NCBI GenBank assembly: GCA_003565815.1
Contig: PXAS01000072.1
Coordinates: 1 to 19,677 of the forward strand
Source of the DNA: PVC group bacterium
GTDB lineage: Bacteria; Verrucomicrobiota; Kiritimatiellia; SS1-B-03-39; UBA6053
Length of the DNA stretch: 19,677 nt
Direction: 5' to 3'
The notes beneath the pieces were generated by a model. It was not told the origin of the DNA and did no database searches. It saw only the letters and a list, made by a program, of their open reading frames with translations. A program made the position numbers and the translations under genes. How positions within the stretch are numbered: the stretch's first letter is position 1; every line of letters begins with the position of its first letter. Shown piece by piece: positions 6,878-14,997 of the stretch.

Positions 6878-8593
6878 TTAGACCGTCACTTCGTGGCGGA
6901 GACCCTTGTTGCTGGGGAAGGTGGCGGTTTGGTCTTCCCATTGCACCTCCGCCTTGTCCGGGTGGATGGCCAAGGCGACCGGGCGATCGGGGACCCGGGA
7001 TTTGAGCACGGTGGCCAGAGACAAGGCGAGTTCAACGCCGTCGCCGCGCCGGAAGTTCCAAACCTCGTCGGGTTGGGCGAGCCGGGATTCGCCATAGATG
7101 GATTCATGGGGCAGGTTGGAGAGGATCTCCACGGCCCGGGCCTCGCTTTTTTTGCGGAGGCCCTGCACGACCACCGGATTTCGTTCCAGGGCGGCTTTGA
7201 CAAAGGGGGCCCAGTCCGTGCGGGTGAGGTCCCGGTAGGCGTAAAAGGCGAGGTCCGCTTCCGGGTGATCGGCCCGCATGGATTCCAGGGTTTCGATAAT
7301 GCGCGTTCTCCCCCACTCGGCTTCGAGTTGGATGGGGTTGGATTTCACGAATCGTTTCCGCTCCGGAAATTTGGGTTCGATGTGACAAAAATCCACCAAC
7401 TTTTGGCCCACGTTGCGGGCCCGGGCGTTGGTGCAACTGAAGGCGTCCAGCAACATCGCCAAATCGGCGGGTTCATTGAGGTCCAAATCGGGATTCTGCT
7501 TGAAGAAATCCTCGAAATTGTTGAGCACGATGCGGCCTTCGATGGGTTCCGGGAAAAATTCGTAAGTGTCGATTTCCTCCAACAATTTGTCGCGGGTGTC
7601 GTCATTGACCCGGTACGAACTGGTGTTTTCGTAGGTGTACACCTTTTCCGCCTCGACGTAGCGGTGTCCGCCGTGAAAATCGTGGCGCACTTGGAAGCAG
7701 CTTTGCAGATCGCTGTGCTGGCGGAGAAAATTGGACAGGATTTCCATGTCGATTTTGGTAGTGAGAAACACCGCGAGGGCGTCCATGCCCTTCCGGTATG
7801 AATCGGGGTCGATGGTGGCTTCGGGGTACATGGTGTGGATGTACCCGGTATTGTTGGCCACGATGGTGATTTTTTCGTTCCGGAGGGCCCGCTGGGCCTT
7901 CCAGGTGATTTCGCTGCCATTGAACCACATGTTTTTGGTGACGATGCGGCGGTTGTTGGTGATGATGCCGTCGCGAACATTGACGAAATTCTGGGAGTGC
8001 AGGGGGGTGGCCAGCATGTAAATGTCTTCGAGGGGCACGCCGCCGACGACAAACAGGGCGGCGGCATAGAGGGTCGAAAACGACACGCATTCGCCGGCGC
8101 CGGAATGGTAGCCGTCCTTGAAGCGGAAGGCGTCCATGGCCTCCACGGTTTCGGTTTTCCAGTAGGGAATGGTGTCGTTGGTATATTTGTCGAGTCCGAA
8201 ATGGCGGCGGATATCGAGATCGAAATAATATTTGTCACCCTCGTACCCGAAGAGGGCGTTGCTTTGGCTGAGGATTTCGGGATCGATGAAGTCCTCGAAA
8301 CGGGCCATTTCGCGCTGTTTGGTGGTGAGCCCCCAGGTGTCGAGGTCCAGATTGAAATCATAGACGTCCATGATGTGTTGCTTGAGGCGCTGTATGCGGC
8401 GGTAAGGCGTTTTTTTCTCCAATTTTTTTGCCCAGTCCTCTTCTTTCCAGGCCCAGACAATGGGAGACATGATGTTGGCAAGCACCAACGCGTAGAGCAG
8501 TTCCGGGAAGACGAAAATTTCCATGTCACCCAAGCTGATGGCGCTTGAATATTTTTCCAGGGCGTGTTTGTTGGGGTCGTTCGGTTGAAACAT
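6878..8593 (-). CDS. large uncharacterised protein with transglutaminase-like Cys/His core
   Basis: Function unknown; 571 residues from the chosen start. The central part has the look of a transglutaminase-like papain fold: GAGECVSFSTLYAAALF with the candidate nucleophile Cys169, VGGVPLEDIYML, then PLHSQNFVNVRDG with His199 thirty residues later, and Asn213/Asn214 or Asp208 where the third triad residue would lie. The rest is mixed helix/strand with many aromatic and charged residues, no signal peptide and no membrane span, suggesting a cytoplasmic protein. The start was set at the ATG preceded by GGAG at eight bases; an ATG 26 codons upstream (8671) would place two poly-C tracts in the coding region, where codon use is unlike the gene. 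Its stop is one base from the convergent regulator stop. Confidence 0.75.
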   Translation of the reverse strand: MFQPNDPNKHALEKYSSAISLGDMEIFVFPELLYALVLANIMSPIVWAWKEEDWAKKLEKKTPYRRIQRLKQHIMDVYDFNLDLDTWGLTTKQREMARFEDFIDPEILSQSNALFGYEGDKYYFDLDIRRHFGLDKYTNDTIPYWKTETVEAMDAFRFKDGYHSGAGECVSFSTLYAAALFVVGGVPLEDIYMLATPLHSQNFVNVRDGIITNNRRIVTKNMWFNGSEITWKAQRALRNEKITIVANNTGYIHTMYPEATIDPDSYRKGMDALAVFLTTKIDMEILSNFLRQHSDLQSCFQVRHDFHGGHRYVEAEKVYTYENTSSYRVNDDTRDKLLEEIDTYEFFPEPIEGRIVLNNFEDFFKQNPDLDLNEPADLAMLLDAFSCTNARARNVGQKLVDFCHIEPKFPERKRFVKSNPIQLEAEWGRTRIIETLESMRADHPEADLAFYAYRDLTRTDWAPFVKAALERNPVVVQGLRKKSEARAVEILSNLPHESIYGESRLAQPDEVWNFRRGDGVELALSLATVLKSRVPDRPVALAIHPDKAEVQWEDQTATFPSNKGLRHEVTV

Positions 8594-8616
8594 TCTCAAG
8601 TCTCCAAAATATTGAC

Positions 8617-8649
8617 GGGGGGGTTGTCGGGTGTTCAAAGGGGGGGGGG
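8617..8649 (-). repeat. two homopolymer C tracts (7 and 10) at the 5' end of the transglutaminase-like gene
   Basis: On the coding strand, ten C (8640-8649) and seven C (8617-8623) flank a TTGAAC box (8633-8638). If the upstream ATG is used, the tracts are in the coding sequence. If the downstream ATG is used, the 7-C tract lies in the spacer of a possible promoter (TTGAAC, then CAATAT 18 bases on). Either way, slippage could change expression. Tract lengths in raw sequence can also be read errors. Confidence 0.7.
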
Positions 8650-8696
8650 TAAGTTTTTTAAGCTTTTTCATCGCAAGAATGAAATTTGCATTGTAG

Positions 8697-10415
8697 ATGA
8701 TGAAACGTGAATTGCAACAGAATGGTGCTCAAATGACTGAGGATGCGGACAAATCAAACACACCTGAACCCGATGGGATGGACTCCCTGCTCGGAGGATT
8801 TGACCTGACCCCTGACTGGGCACGGGGCACACCGGGCATTCAATCCCAACCCCGGTACGACGGCGGCAACCGCCGTGGGCCCAAGGCGCCCGGTCAATCC
8901 GCCCGCCGCGGCCTGCAAGGCGTGCGGGTGAAACCGCGCCGCGATCAATATGACGGCCAGCAGGGCGGGGGCGGCTCCCGTCAACCGGGCAGATCCGGCG
9001 GGCATGGCCCGCACGGAGGCGGAGAACGTCGCGGGTATGTGCCGCGTTTGCCCGTGCATGTGGATTTCATTCCCGAGAAGCAGCGTTTGAGCAAAGTGGT
9101 CAAAGTGGTGCGCCAATCCCACCGGGTGTTTCCCATGGACCAGATTGCCGGGAAATTCATGGAAAATCCGGCGTTTCTTTCGATCAAATTTACGGTCAAG
9201 GAACACAACAAACGCAAAGGGGGCAAAGGGGGCGGCGAAACCGAGGGCACCGAGGGTGATGAGGGCGCATCCGGGGCGGAACCGTCTTTGATGCTGTATC
9301 AGTGCAAGGCCAATGGGATGGTCTTCTCCGATCGCAATGCCTGCGTGCAGTATATTTTGGATCGGGGGCTGGGCGAATATTATGACGAGACGACCCGTGA
9401 AGTGCCGCCCCCGGCCGGAAATTTTGTCTGTGTGGGCCGGCATCGCGGTTCAGGAAAATTGATTGGACCGCCCAACTGGCATGGATATCAGCGTCAATTG
9501 GAAACCTTGCGCGCGGAGTTGTCTCCCGACCTCTCCCCGGAAGCCTTTGCGAACCAAATCGAAATGGTGCGCGAAGAAGACGTGATCGAGGCTTGGAAAA
9601 AAGAAGCCGCCGTCCAGACCTTTTATCGTCGCAAACCCGCTGACAAACCTTCCCAAAAGGTAAGGGAGAAAGCGGGGAAGGAGAAATCCAAGAATCCGGC
9701 CCCAGACGCTGAACCGGTGCAAAAGGATACGGAGGTGGGCGCGGCAGGGGGTTCTGAGCATGAGACCGAGGCAGCTCCGGAGTCGGTCGCCTCCGAAGAC
9801 AATCCGCCTGAATCCGCAGCCGACGCGCCCGACGATGTCCCCGCCGATGCATCCGCCGAAGTGTCGGGAGAGGAAAGCCCGGAGGCCGCGCCGAACGAAG
9901 CCGGAGAAGAAGCGCCTTTTGATTTAACCCGCGAACAGGCGGAAAAGGAATTTTTGGAGACCGTGGTGCCCACGCTCATCAGCCAAACCCGCCGCGCCAT
10001 CATGCCCGGGTATCTGTTGCCCAAAATGACGGACGCGGCTTTGGCGTCCATGGCCGAATTCCATTTGCGTCGGGAACACGACCGTCCCGGATCAATCGTC
10101 TTTGCCCTCCGTCCGGCGTTCAAGCACATGCGCCTGCATCTTTTCCGACACGAAGGGGAGTTGATGGTTTCCGGAATTGCGCCGCATCCGCTGCCGGAAG
10201 ACCAAAAGATCGCCCCCGAATTGCAAAGGATCCTCGATCATGTGTCCGCCAATCCCGGATGCAACGCCAAAGTGGCCTTGGAGGCGCTGGCCGCGGATAC
10301 GTCCGAATCCACCCCCGCTTTGGTTTCCCACGTACATTGGCTCATTGAAAAAGGGCATTTGCTTGAATTCTCCGACGGGGCCTTGTTTCTCCCCCAAGCC
10401 AAAGGAAAGCATTGA
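8697..10415 (+). CDS. uncharacterised RG-rich/acidic multi-region protein, possible nucleic-acid binder
   Basis: I do not recognise a named family; 572 residues. The layout is clear: an acidic N-terminus (14-40), a disordered Gly/Arg/Gln-rich region (about 55-115) with RGL, RRG and GGHGPHGGG stretches, a compact region (118-170; PVHVDFIPEKQRLSKVV), a short K/G/E linker, a globular part with cysteines (198-310), a long Ala/Glu/Pro acidic linker (about 312-408), and a C-terminal domain (409-565) ending in a winged-helix-like segment (LQRILDHVSANPG .. LVSHVHWLIEKGHL). Basic RG segments plus a wing-like end suggest RNA or DNA binding; this is inference. Three starts are possible (8697, 8700, 8733), none with a Shine-Dalgarno. 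No signal peptide. Divergent from the transglutaminase-like gene. Confidence 0.75.
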   Translation: MMKRELQQNGAQMTEDADKSNTPEPDGMDSLLGGFDLTPDWARGTPGIQSQPRYDGGNRRGPKAPGQSARRGLQGVRVKPRRDQYDGQQGGGGSRQPGRSGGHGPHGGGERRGYVPRLPVHVDFIPEKQRLSKVVKVVRQSHRVFPMDQIAGKFMENPAFLSIKFTVKEHNKRKGGKGGGETEGTEGDEGASGAEPSLMLYQCKANGMVFSDRNACVQYILDRGLGEYYDETTREVPPPAGNFVCVGRHRGSGKLIGPPNWHGYQRQLETLRAELSPDLSPEAFANQIEMVREEDVIEAWKKEAAVQTFYRRKPADKPSQKVREKAGKEKSKNPAPDAEPVQKDTEVGAAGGSEHETEAAPESVASEDNPPESAADAPDDVPADASAEVSGEESPEAAPNEAGEEAPFDLTREQAEKEFLETVVPTLISQTRRAIMPGYLLPKMTDAALASMAEFHLRREHDRPGSIVFALRPAFKHMRLHLFRHEGELMVSGIAPHPLPEDQKIAPELQRILDHVSANPGCNAKVALEALAADTSESTPALVSHVHWLIEKGHLLEFSDGALFLPQAKGKH

Positions 10416-10475
10416 GGTCGAATCCCCCTTTCCACGGCTCAAACCGGTAAAAAATGAAACCTTTTTCGGTAATGA

Positions 10476-10503
10476 TTGATTTTCACGCCTCATCAGCTAT
10501 GCA
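10476..10503 (+). promoter_or_regulatory. promoter of the metallophosphoesterase gene
   Basis: TTGATT (10476-10481), a 16-base spacer and TATGCA (10498-10503) precede the ATG by nine bases. There is no Shine-Dalgarno, so the transcript would be leaderless or nearly so. Both boxes are 4/6 matches. Confidence 0.35.
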
Positions 10504-10512
10504 GACACCCCT

Positions 10513-11235
10513 ATGAAATACGCGATTCTTGGAGACATTCACGCCAATCTTGAAGCCTTGCAAACGGTTTTGCAGGATGCGGAAAAGCAAAAGTGCACCC
10601 ATTATGTGAGCATCGGAGATGTGATCGGGTACAACGCCAACCCGAAAGAATGCCTGGAGAAGGTCCAGGAACTCAATTGCCCGGTGGTGATGGGCAACCA
10701 CGATTTTTATGGGTCACGGGAAGATGACCTCGTCGGGTTTCATCCCATGGCCGCCGAAGTGATCAAATGGACGCGGGCGCAACTGGACGACGCCCAGAAA
10801 AAATGGTTGCGGGAGCTGCCGTATTCCCGGCGGGTTGAAACCTTCACGATCGTGCACAGCACCTTGGACAATCCCAACAAGTGGGGCTACGTGCTGGACC
10901 GCTATGATGCGGAGGCGAACTTCAATTACCAGACCACGTCCATTTGTTTTTATGGTCATACCCACATCCCCATTGCCTTCGAGCGGGGCGATGAAATTCG
11001 TTCCGGGCTGTATTCCAAGATCAAAATCAAGCCCGGACGCAAGTATTTCATCAACGTGGGCAGTGTGGGGCAACCGCGGGACGGCGACAGCCGCGCGGCG
11101 TATGTGATTTTCGATATGCTTAACAACATCATTGAGTTGCGGCGCCTGGAATATGATCTCAAGAAAACCCAGCAATGCATTCTCGATGCCGGCCTGCCCA
11201 ACAAGATTGCGGCCCGGCTCTCCAACGGTCGTTAA
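10513..11235 (+). CDS. calcineurin-like metallophosphoesterase (YfcE/MJ0936 type)
   Basis: A dinuclear-metal phosphoesterase of 240 residues. All metal-binding motifs are present: GDIHAN (Asp8, His10), GDVIGYNANP (Asp36), GNHD (Asn62, His63), VHST (His115) and GHTHIP (His149, His151). The INVGSVGQPRDGD motif near the C-terminus is typical of the YfcE-like branch, which includes phosphodiesterases of uncertain physiological substrate. It has no signal peptide, so it is cytoplasmic. It starts a probable operon with a secreted protein (53 bases downstream) and a GcvR-like protein, though the functional link is unclear. Confidence 0.92.
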   Translation: MKYAILGDIHANLEALQTVLQDAEKQKCTHYVSIGDVIGYNANPKECLEKVQELNCPVVMGNHDFYGSREDDLVGFHPMAAEVIKWTRAQLDDAQKKWLRELPYSRRVETFTIVHSTLDNPNKWGYVLDRYDAEANFNYQTTSICFYGHTHIPIAFERGDEIRSGLYSKIKIKPGRKYFINVGSVGQPRDGDSRAAYVIFDMLNNIIELRRLEYDLKKTQQCILDAGLPNKIAARLSNGR

Positions 11236-11288
11236 ACCAACGTTCCCCAAGTCCCCATCTAGTCCTCCCAAGTCTCCCGATGTCTCCT

Positions 11289-12155
11289 ATGAAATACAAA
11301 GTCCTGTTCAAATGGGTGTTTGCGCTTTCGGCCCTGCCTTTGCTGGCGCAGGTCGAGGTCACTCGGTCCTTGCCGCACGAGAGCTTTCTGCTGTATGAAA
11401 GCATTCCCGTGCGGGTGGAAATCCGCAATGTCAGTGGCGATACCCTCCAGCTTGGAGGTGAAGAACCCAATGCCCATCTCCGTTTCGTGGTGCGCAACAC
11501 CCGCAATCAAGTGATACACCGTTCCAATGTGCCCTTGCATGAAACCATGTGGGTGATTCCGGACGGCATTCGTTCCTCCCGCACCTTTGACCTGGTGCAG
11601 CTATACCAAATCCGCAACGCCGAAAGTTATCGCTGCGAAATCACCCTGATCGCCTTTGGGGAACAATGGAAACTGAATCCGTTGCTCTTCGCGGTGAAAA
11701 ACGGCACCAACCACGGGACGGTGCGCCGTCGCAATACCGACCGATCCTTTTCGCTCATCAGTGTCAACCGGAAATTCGGTGACGAGCTGATGCTTCGGGT
11801 TTCCGATTACCGGGAACAAACCACCCTGGCCACCTATACCTTGGAAAGAGTGATGCTCTTTCTTCCTCCCGAAATGCGGGTGGACCACAAGGGGCGGATG
11901 CACATTTTGTTTTATCAGTCCAACCGCCAAATGGTGTATTGCCGGTTTCATGCTGACGGGCGACCCATCATCCGCCAGTATTTACGCCCGGCTACCCTGC
12001 GACCGCGTCTGGTGGAGCATGAAGAGTTCGGCTTTTGGGTGCCGGGCGCCGAAGTTTTGGAACCCCTTGACCCCACGCCGGCGGGAGAACCCGCCGCCGA
12101 AGTTGCCGCCGAGCCGGTGGCGGGGGTGGTTTCGGATGCCTTGGAGTTGCAGTAA
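11289..12155 (+). CDS. secreted protein of unknown function
   Basis: Not recognised; about 288 residues. The N-terminus (MKYKVLFKWVFALSALPLLA) is a clear Sec signal peptide with likely cleavage after Ala20. The mature part starts with beta-strand-rich sequence (about 22-120: FLLYESIPVRVEIRNVSGDTLQL) that looks like an immunoglobulin-like or BsuPI-type fold, then a region rich in Arg and aromatic residues, and ends in a Pro/Ala/Glu-rich tail (about 255-288). The start is the ATG opening the signal peptide; an ATG three codons upstream (11280) is possible. The bases before it are pyrimidine-rich with no Shine-Dalgarno. It lies 53 bases after the phosphoesterase and five bases before the GcvR-like gene, so it is probably co-transcribed. 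Confidence 0.8.
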   Translation: MKYKVLFKWVFALSALPLLAQVEVTRSLPHESFLLYESIPVRVEIRNVSGDTLQLGGEEPNAHLRFVVRNTRNQVIHRSNVPLHETMWVIPDGIRSSRTFDLVQLYQIRNAESYRCEITLIAFGEQWKLNPLLFAVKNGTNHGTVRRRNTDRSFSLISVNRKFGDELMLRVSDYREQTTLATYTLERVMLFLPPEMRVDHKGRMHILFYQSNRQMVYCRFHADGRPIIRQYLRPATLRPRLVEHEEFGFWVPGAEVLEPLDPTPAGEPAAEVAAEPVAGVVSDALELQ

Positions 12156-12160
12156 CCACC

Positions 12161-12673
12161 ATGCAGATCACGCTGGTGATGACCGTTTTGGGGCGGGACC
12201 GCCCGGGGATTGTGGAGGCGCTGTCCGCCTCCGTGAAATCCTGTGAGGGCAACTGGCTGGAAAGCCGCCTCTCCCATCTGGCCGGTCATTTTGCGGGAAT
12301 CCTGCAACTGAGCCTCCCCGAGGAGAAAAAAGACGAGTTTGAAGCTGCGATTGCCAAACTCGAGGAAGACGAAGGCCTGCGTTGTGTGTTCAGTGACTCC
12401 GAGCCGATCACCGGCGTTGGGAAGGTGGTGCGTTTTGAAGTCGTGGGGCAGGATCGCCCCGGCATTGTGTTTGCCCTCACCGATCTCCTGGCTGAATTCA
12501 ATGCCAACGTGGAATCATTGGACACCCATTGTTCGAGTGCCCCCATGTCCGGAGAGACCCTCTTCCATGCCGACTTGCGTGTCGCCCTGCCTGAAGACAT
12601 CGATATGAACGCCCTGGAAGCCCGACTCGCCGATATTGGCGACGAATTGATGCTCGATGTCCACTACGAATGA
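12161..12673 (+). CDS. GcvR-like regulatory protein with two ACT domains
   Basis: The 170-residue product consists of two tandem ACT domains, each opening with the ligand-binding motif: GRDRPGIV (11-18) and GQDRPGIV (96-103). This is the architecture of GcvR, which senses glycine and antagonises the activator GcvA at the glycine-cleavage operon, and of related amino-acid sensors. There is no DNA-binding domain, so it would act through a partner protein. No gcv genes are in the window, so I leave the symbol empty. It follows the secreted protein by five bases. The stop lies just before a heptamer repeat and faces the convergent lipoprotein operon. Confidence 0.85.
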   Translation: MQITLVMTVLGRDRPGIVEALSASVKSCEGNWLESRLSHLAGHFAGILQLSLPEEKKDEFEAAIAKLEEDEGLRCVFSDSEPITGVGKVVRFEVVGQDRPGIVFALTDLLAEFNANVESLDTHCSSAPMSGETLFHADLRVALPEDIDMNALEARLADIGDELMLDVHYE

Positions 12674-12687
12674 CCAGGGGAAGAAGT

Positions 12688-12715
12688 GCGGAATGCGGAA
12701 TGCGGAGTGCGAAGT
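12688..12715. repeat. heptanucleotide tandem repeat (GCGGAAT)
   Basis: Four tandem copies of a 7-base unit (GCGGAAT, GCGGAAT, GCGGAGT, GCGAAGT) fill half of the 57-base gap between two convergent genes. Translated on the minus strand they give FRTPHSA-like runs, which I recall as a typical artefact of intergenic repeats of this kind in many bacteria. No hairpin terminator was found here. Confidence 0.8.
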
Positions 12716-12730
12716 GTCCCCGATCCGTTG

Positions 12731-13171
12731 TCAGGACTGATTTCCGGTGGCTTCGAGGCGTGCGCGGAGAACGCCGATGGGTTCGAGTTCGGCCCGCAGG
12801 CCGCTGCCCTGACCGGGAGTAAGGGTGATGCGGAGATTGTATTTCTCGTCCGCATCCTTGCGAGCGGGTTCGCCCACATACGCGGGTCCGAGTTTCCATG
12901 AGCGGGCGCCGGTAATGCCTTCCACCTGCACCCGGAGTCCGCCGGTCAGCGGCAGGTTGGCGATCACCACTTCTTCGCTGTAGCCTTCCAGTGCGCCCAG
13001 ACGGATGGGCATGGCCCCGCCGCGCAGGTTTGCGCGAAGATGTTCATGTTTCACCGGTCCGGTGTTGACAAATGACACGCTGACCAGATTTCGATTGTCC
13101 ATGCCCCGGTTGCCCAGACAGGACGTGAGCAGAAACAGGGAAACGAATGGAAAGAAGAGGCGGTGGATCAT
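12731..13171 (-). CDS. small lipoprotein of unknown function
   Basis: 146 residues with a lipoprotein signal peptide: positive start, hydrophobic core and lipobox LTSC with the lipidated Cys18. The mature protein is about 128 residues, beta-rich and without transmembrane segments (VSVSFVNTGPVKHEHLRANL; a Gly-rich VQVEGITGARSW segment). It probably faces the periplasm or outer-membrane inner leaflet. It is the last gene of a three-gene minus-strand operon, nine bases after the TMEM43 stop. The other lipoprotein in the operon is similar in size but shows no evident sequence match by eye. Confidence 0.8.
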   Translation of the reverse strand: MIHRLFFPFVSLFLLTSCLGNRGMDNRNLVSVSFVNTGPVKHEHLRANLRGGAMPIRLGALEGYSEEVVIANLPLTGGLRVQVEGITGARSWKLGPAYVGEPARKDADEKYNLRITLTPGQGSGLRAELEPIGVLRARLEATGNQS

Positions 13172-13180
13172 AAACGGGAC

Positions 13181-14332
13181 CTATGCCGCGGCGGTGGGTG
13201 CCGACGCTTGTTTTTTGGATTTGATGGCCCCCGCGATTTGCAGGCCCAGGAATACCCCGGCCAGGATCAGGAGCGGAATCCCGATCATGGGACGGACGAA
13301 AACCCAGGCCACGCCAATGGTGATCAGGGAAAGCATGGCGGACACCAGAAAGGCGGCGATGGCGAGGCCCCCGCCCACGAGGCGTCCCAAAAGGGGGATG
13401 ACATCGCCGACGACGGCGAGAGGACGGAAAACCATGTTCAAGCCAATAAACATCACCAGCCAGCCCACGCCCCGAAGAATCCAGGCCATGGCGCGTACTT
13501 CGCCTTCGGCATCCTGCAACATTTGCTCCAAGGTATGGTTGCCCTTGCTGATTCGGAAATAGTTTGACCGGCGGGAAGACTGCCAGGGCGCCAGAAGGGC
13601 GTTTTGTTGCCGGGCGATGACGCTGATGTCGCTTTCCGGCACGATTTTGAAAGAAACCCGGGTATCGCCCACGGTCGGGGAGGCGGGGTTTTGCCCGATA
13701 TAGATATACTGGCCCGCGGTTTGGGCGTTTTCAGGCAAAATCACCTGCCGGGGCGGAAAGTCTTCGTAAAAATTCATGCCGCGGACCAAGGCGTCGTCCA
13801 GACTGAAGCTCCCCAAATTCACCTGCGAGGCGGTCGCGCTCCAATCATCATAAGGCATGGCCGACGGGTTGACGCGTTCCGGTGAAGGGTCCGCGAAGCG
13901 ATTGCTGTCAATGAGGCTGTCTGACCAAACGGTTTCGTGGCTGTACGTGATCACGGTTTCCTCGCCGCCCCCGAGGCGGGTGCGGGTTTCGCTTCGTTCA
14001 ATTTCCCGCCATTGGTACATTTCCACATTGCGACGCAGTTTGATGGCCGTGACCGACAGATCGAAAACCGGATCAATGAGCACATCCGGGGTGGTGGCCT
14101 TGCCGGTGGTATGGACCAAGTCTCCGTTGTGTCCATCCCGAATGGTCTCGGAGGTGACTTCCACGGCGGCGAGACGAACCTCATTGATTTCCTTGAATTT
14201 ACTGACGGCTTCCCCCTCGTTCCACCACAGGAGAACAAAGCTGCCGATAAACAGAATCAGACCGAAGAAGATGCCTTTCACAGAGTCGCCCAGGCGGCTA
14301 CCCCAGCTTTTGCGAATCACTTTTGTGGTCAT
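13181..14332 (-). CDS. TMEM43 family membrane protein
   Basis: 383 residues with the TMEM43 (LUMA) layout: one N-terminal transmembrane segment (about 19-37) followed at once by the hallmark WWNEGEAV (36-43), a long soluble domain (about 45-280; beta-rich, with several YQWRE/ETVWSDSLIDS-type stretches), and a cluster of about three or four transmembrane segments (about 283-302, 318-346, 349-369), ending in a Lys/Ala tail. The eukaryotic relative is an inner nuclear membrane protein; the bacterial function is unknown. The start follows AAGGA at eight bases; the longer frame upstream overlaps the preceding gene and is not needed. It sits between two lipoprotein genes in one operon, suggesting a joint envelope role. 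Confidence 0.85.
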   Translation of the reverse strand: MTTKVIRKSWGSRLGDSVKGIFFGLILFIGSFVLLWWNEGEAVSKFKEINEVRLAAVEVTSETIRDGHNGDLVHTTGKATTPDVLIDPVFDLSVTAIKLRRNVEMYQWREIERSETRTRLGGGEETVITYSHETVWSDSLIDSNRFADPSPERVNPSAMPYDDWSATASQVNLGSFSLDDALVRGMNFYEDFPPRQVILPENAQTAGQYIYIGQNPASPTVGDTRVSFKIVPESDISVIARQQNALLAPWQSSRRSNYFRISKGNHTLEQMLQDAEGEVRAMAWILRGVGWLVMFIGLNMVFRPLAVVGDVIPLLGRLVGGGLAIAAFLVSAMLSLITIGVAWVFVRPMIGIPLLILAGVFLGLQIAGAIKSKKQASAPTAAA

Positions 14333-14355
14333 GTGTACGTTCCTTGTTGGTGGGT

Positions 14356-14811
14356 TTAGCGTTCGTCCATCCCGGGAATGCCGATGGCGCCTTCCCAAGA
14401 TTCGGGGGTGTTCCATGGCAGAATGGACATGCCATCCATGTCCGGCGGCACCCGGGTAAGGGTCAATTGATTTTCGCGGGTGATTTCCAGGGCCAGCCGC
14501 CCGGCGAAGGTTTCGTGGTTCTCAATGTTCACGGTTTGGGCGTGTCGGGTTCCTTCGGGATCGTCCCAATGCACGGTGATGTAGGCCGGCGGAGCACCGC
14601 GTCTCGGCGCGAGCGCGGCTTGTTTCACCGGCGCGATCAGAGGAAACTCACGCATGGCCCGCCCTTCGGCTTCCACGCGCACGTTGCGGACCGGGAGGGA
14701 TTCGTGTTCGTTGCCCACGGAAATTTGGTGCCGCCCGTTGGAAGTGGCGCAACCCGCGAAACCCAGCAGGACGAAACATGCGATGCAATTCATTTTCCAG
14801 TTCTTTTTCAT
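14356..14811 (-). CDS. lipoprotein of unknown function
   Basis: 151 residues with an N-terminal lipoprotein signal; the lipobox FAGC gives lipidated Cys21. The mature region (about 130 residues) is soluble and partly beta-rich (YITVHWDDPEG, RLALEITRENQLTLTRV), with a Pro-rich end. First gene of the lipoprotein-TMEM43-lipoprotein operon, with the next start 23 bases on. The ATG lies six bases after a good -10 box, so no Shine-Dalgarno is possible or seen. I do not recognise a family. Confidence 0.8.
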   Translation of the reverse strand: MKKNWKMNCIACFVLLGFAGCATSNGRHQISVGNEHESLPVRNVRVEAEGRAMREFPLIAPVKQAALAPRRGAPPAYITVHWDDPEGTRHAQTVNIENHETFAGRLALEITRENQLTLTRVPPDMDGMSILPWNTPESWEGAIGIPGMDER

Positions 14812-14817
14812 GAAACC

Positions 14818-14846
14818 ATTGAATACTCTTTTTCACGGATTTGCAA
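14818..14846 (-). promoter_or_regulatory. promoter of the lipoprotein-TMEM43 operon
   Basis: On the minus strand TTGCAA, a 17-base spacer and TTCAAT, with the ATG exactly six bases after the -10 box. Transcription would start at or next to the start codon (leaderless). The layout is the same as that of the divergent cyclophilin promoter. Confidence 0.5.
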
Positions 14847-14997
14847 TCTTTGGGAAAGGAAAAATTGTCGATCATGATCGGGCCCACGGCTGTTTTTGTG
14901 AGCGAGAAGGTGTTGAAAGATGGACGCTCCGCATCCATGCGTTGATCTCCCGGCCGTTCTTTTCAAAAATTAGCCGTGGATCGGACCGGACACAGGA

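Noticed and set aside
10440..10475. A/T-rich imperfect hairpin after the RG-rich gene
   Set aside because: The stem is interrupted by a bulge and no T-run follows the right arm in terminator position, so a terminator cannot be supported.
13857..14459. Long plus-strand open frame opposite TMEM43
   Set aside because: Antisense shadow; TMEM43 has the family motif, membrane segments and Shine-Dalgarno.
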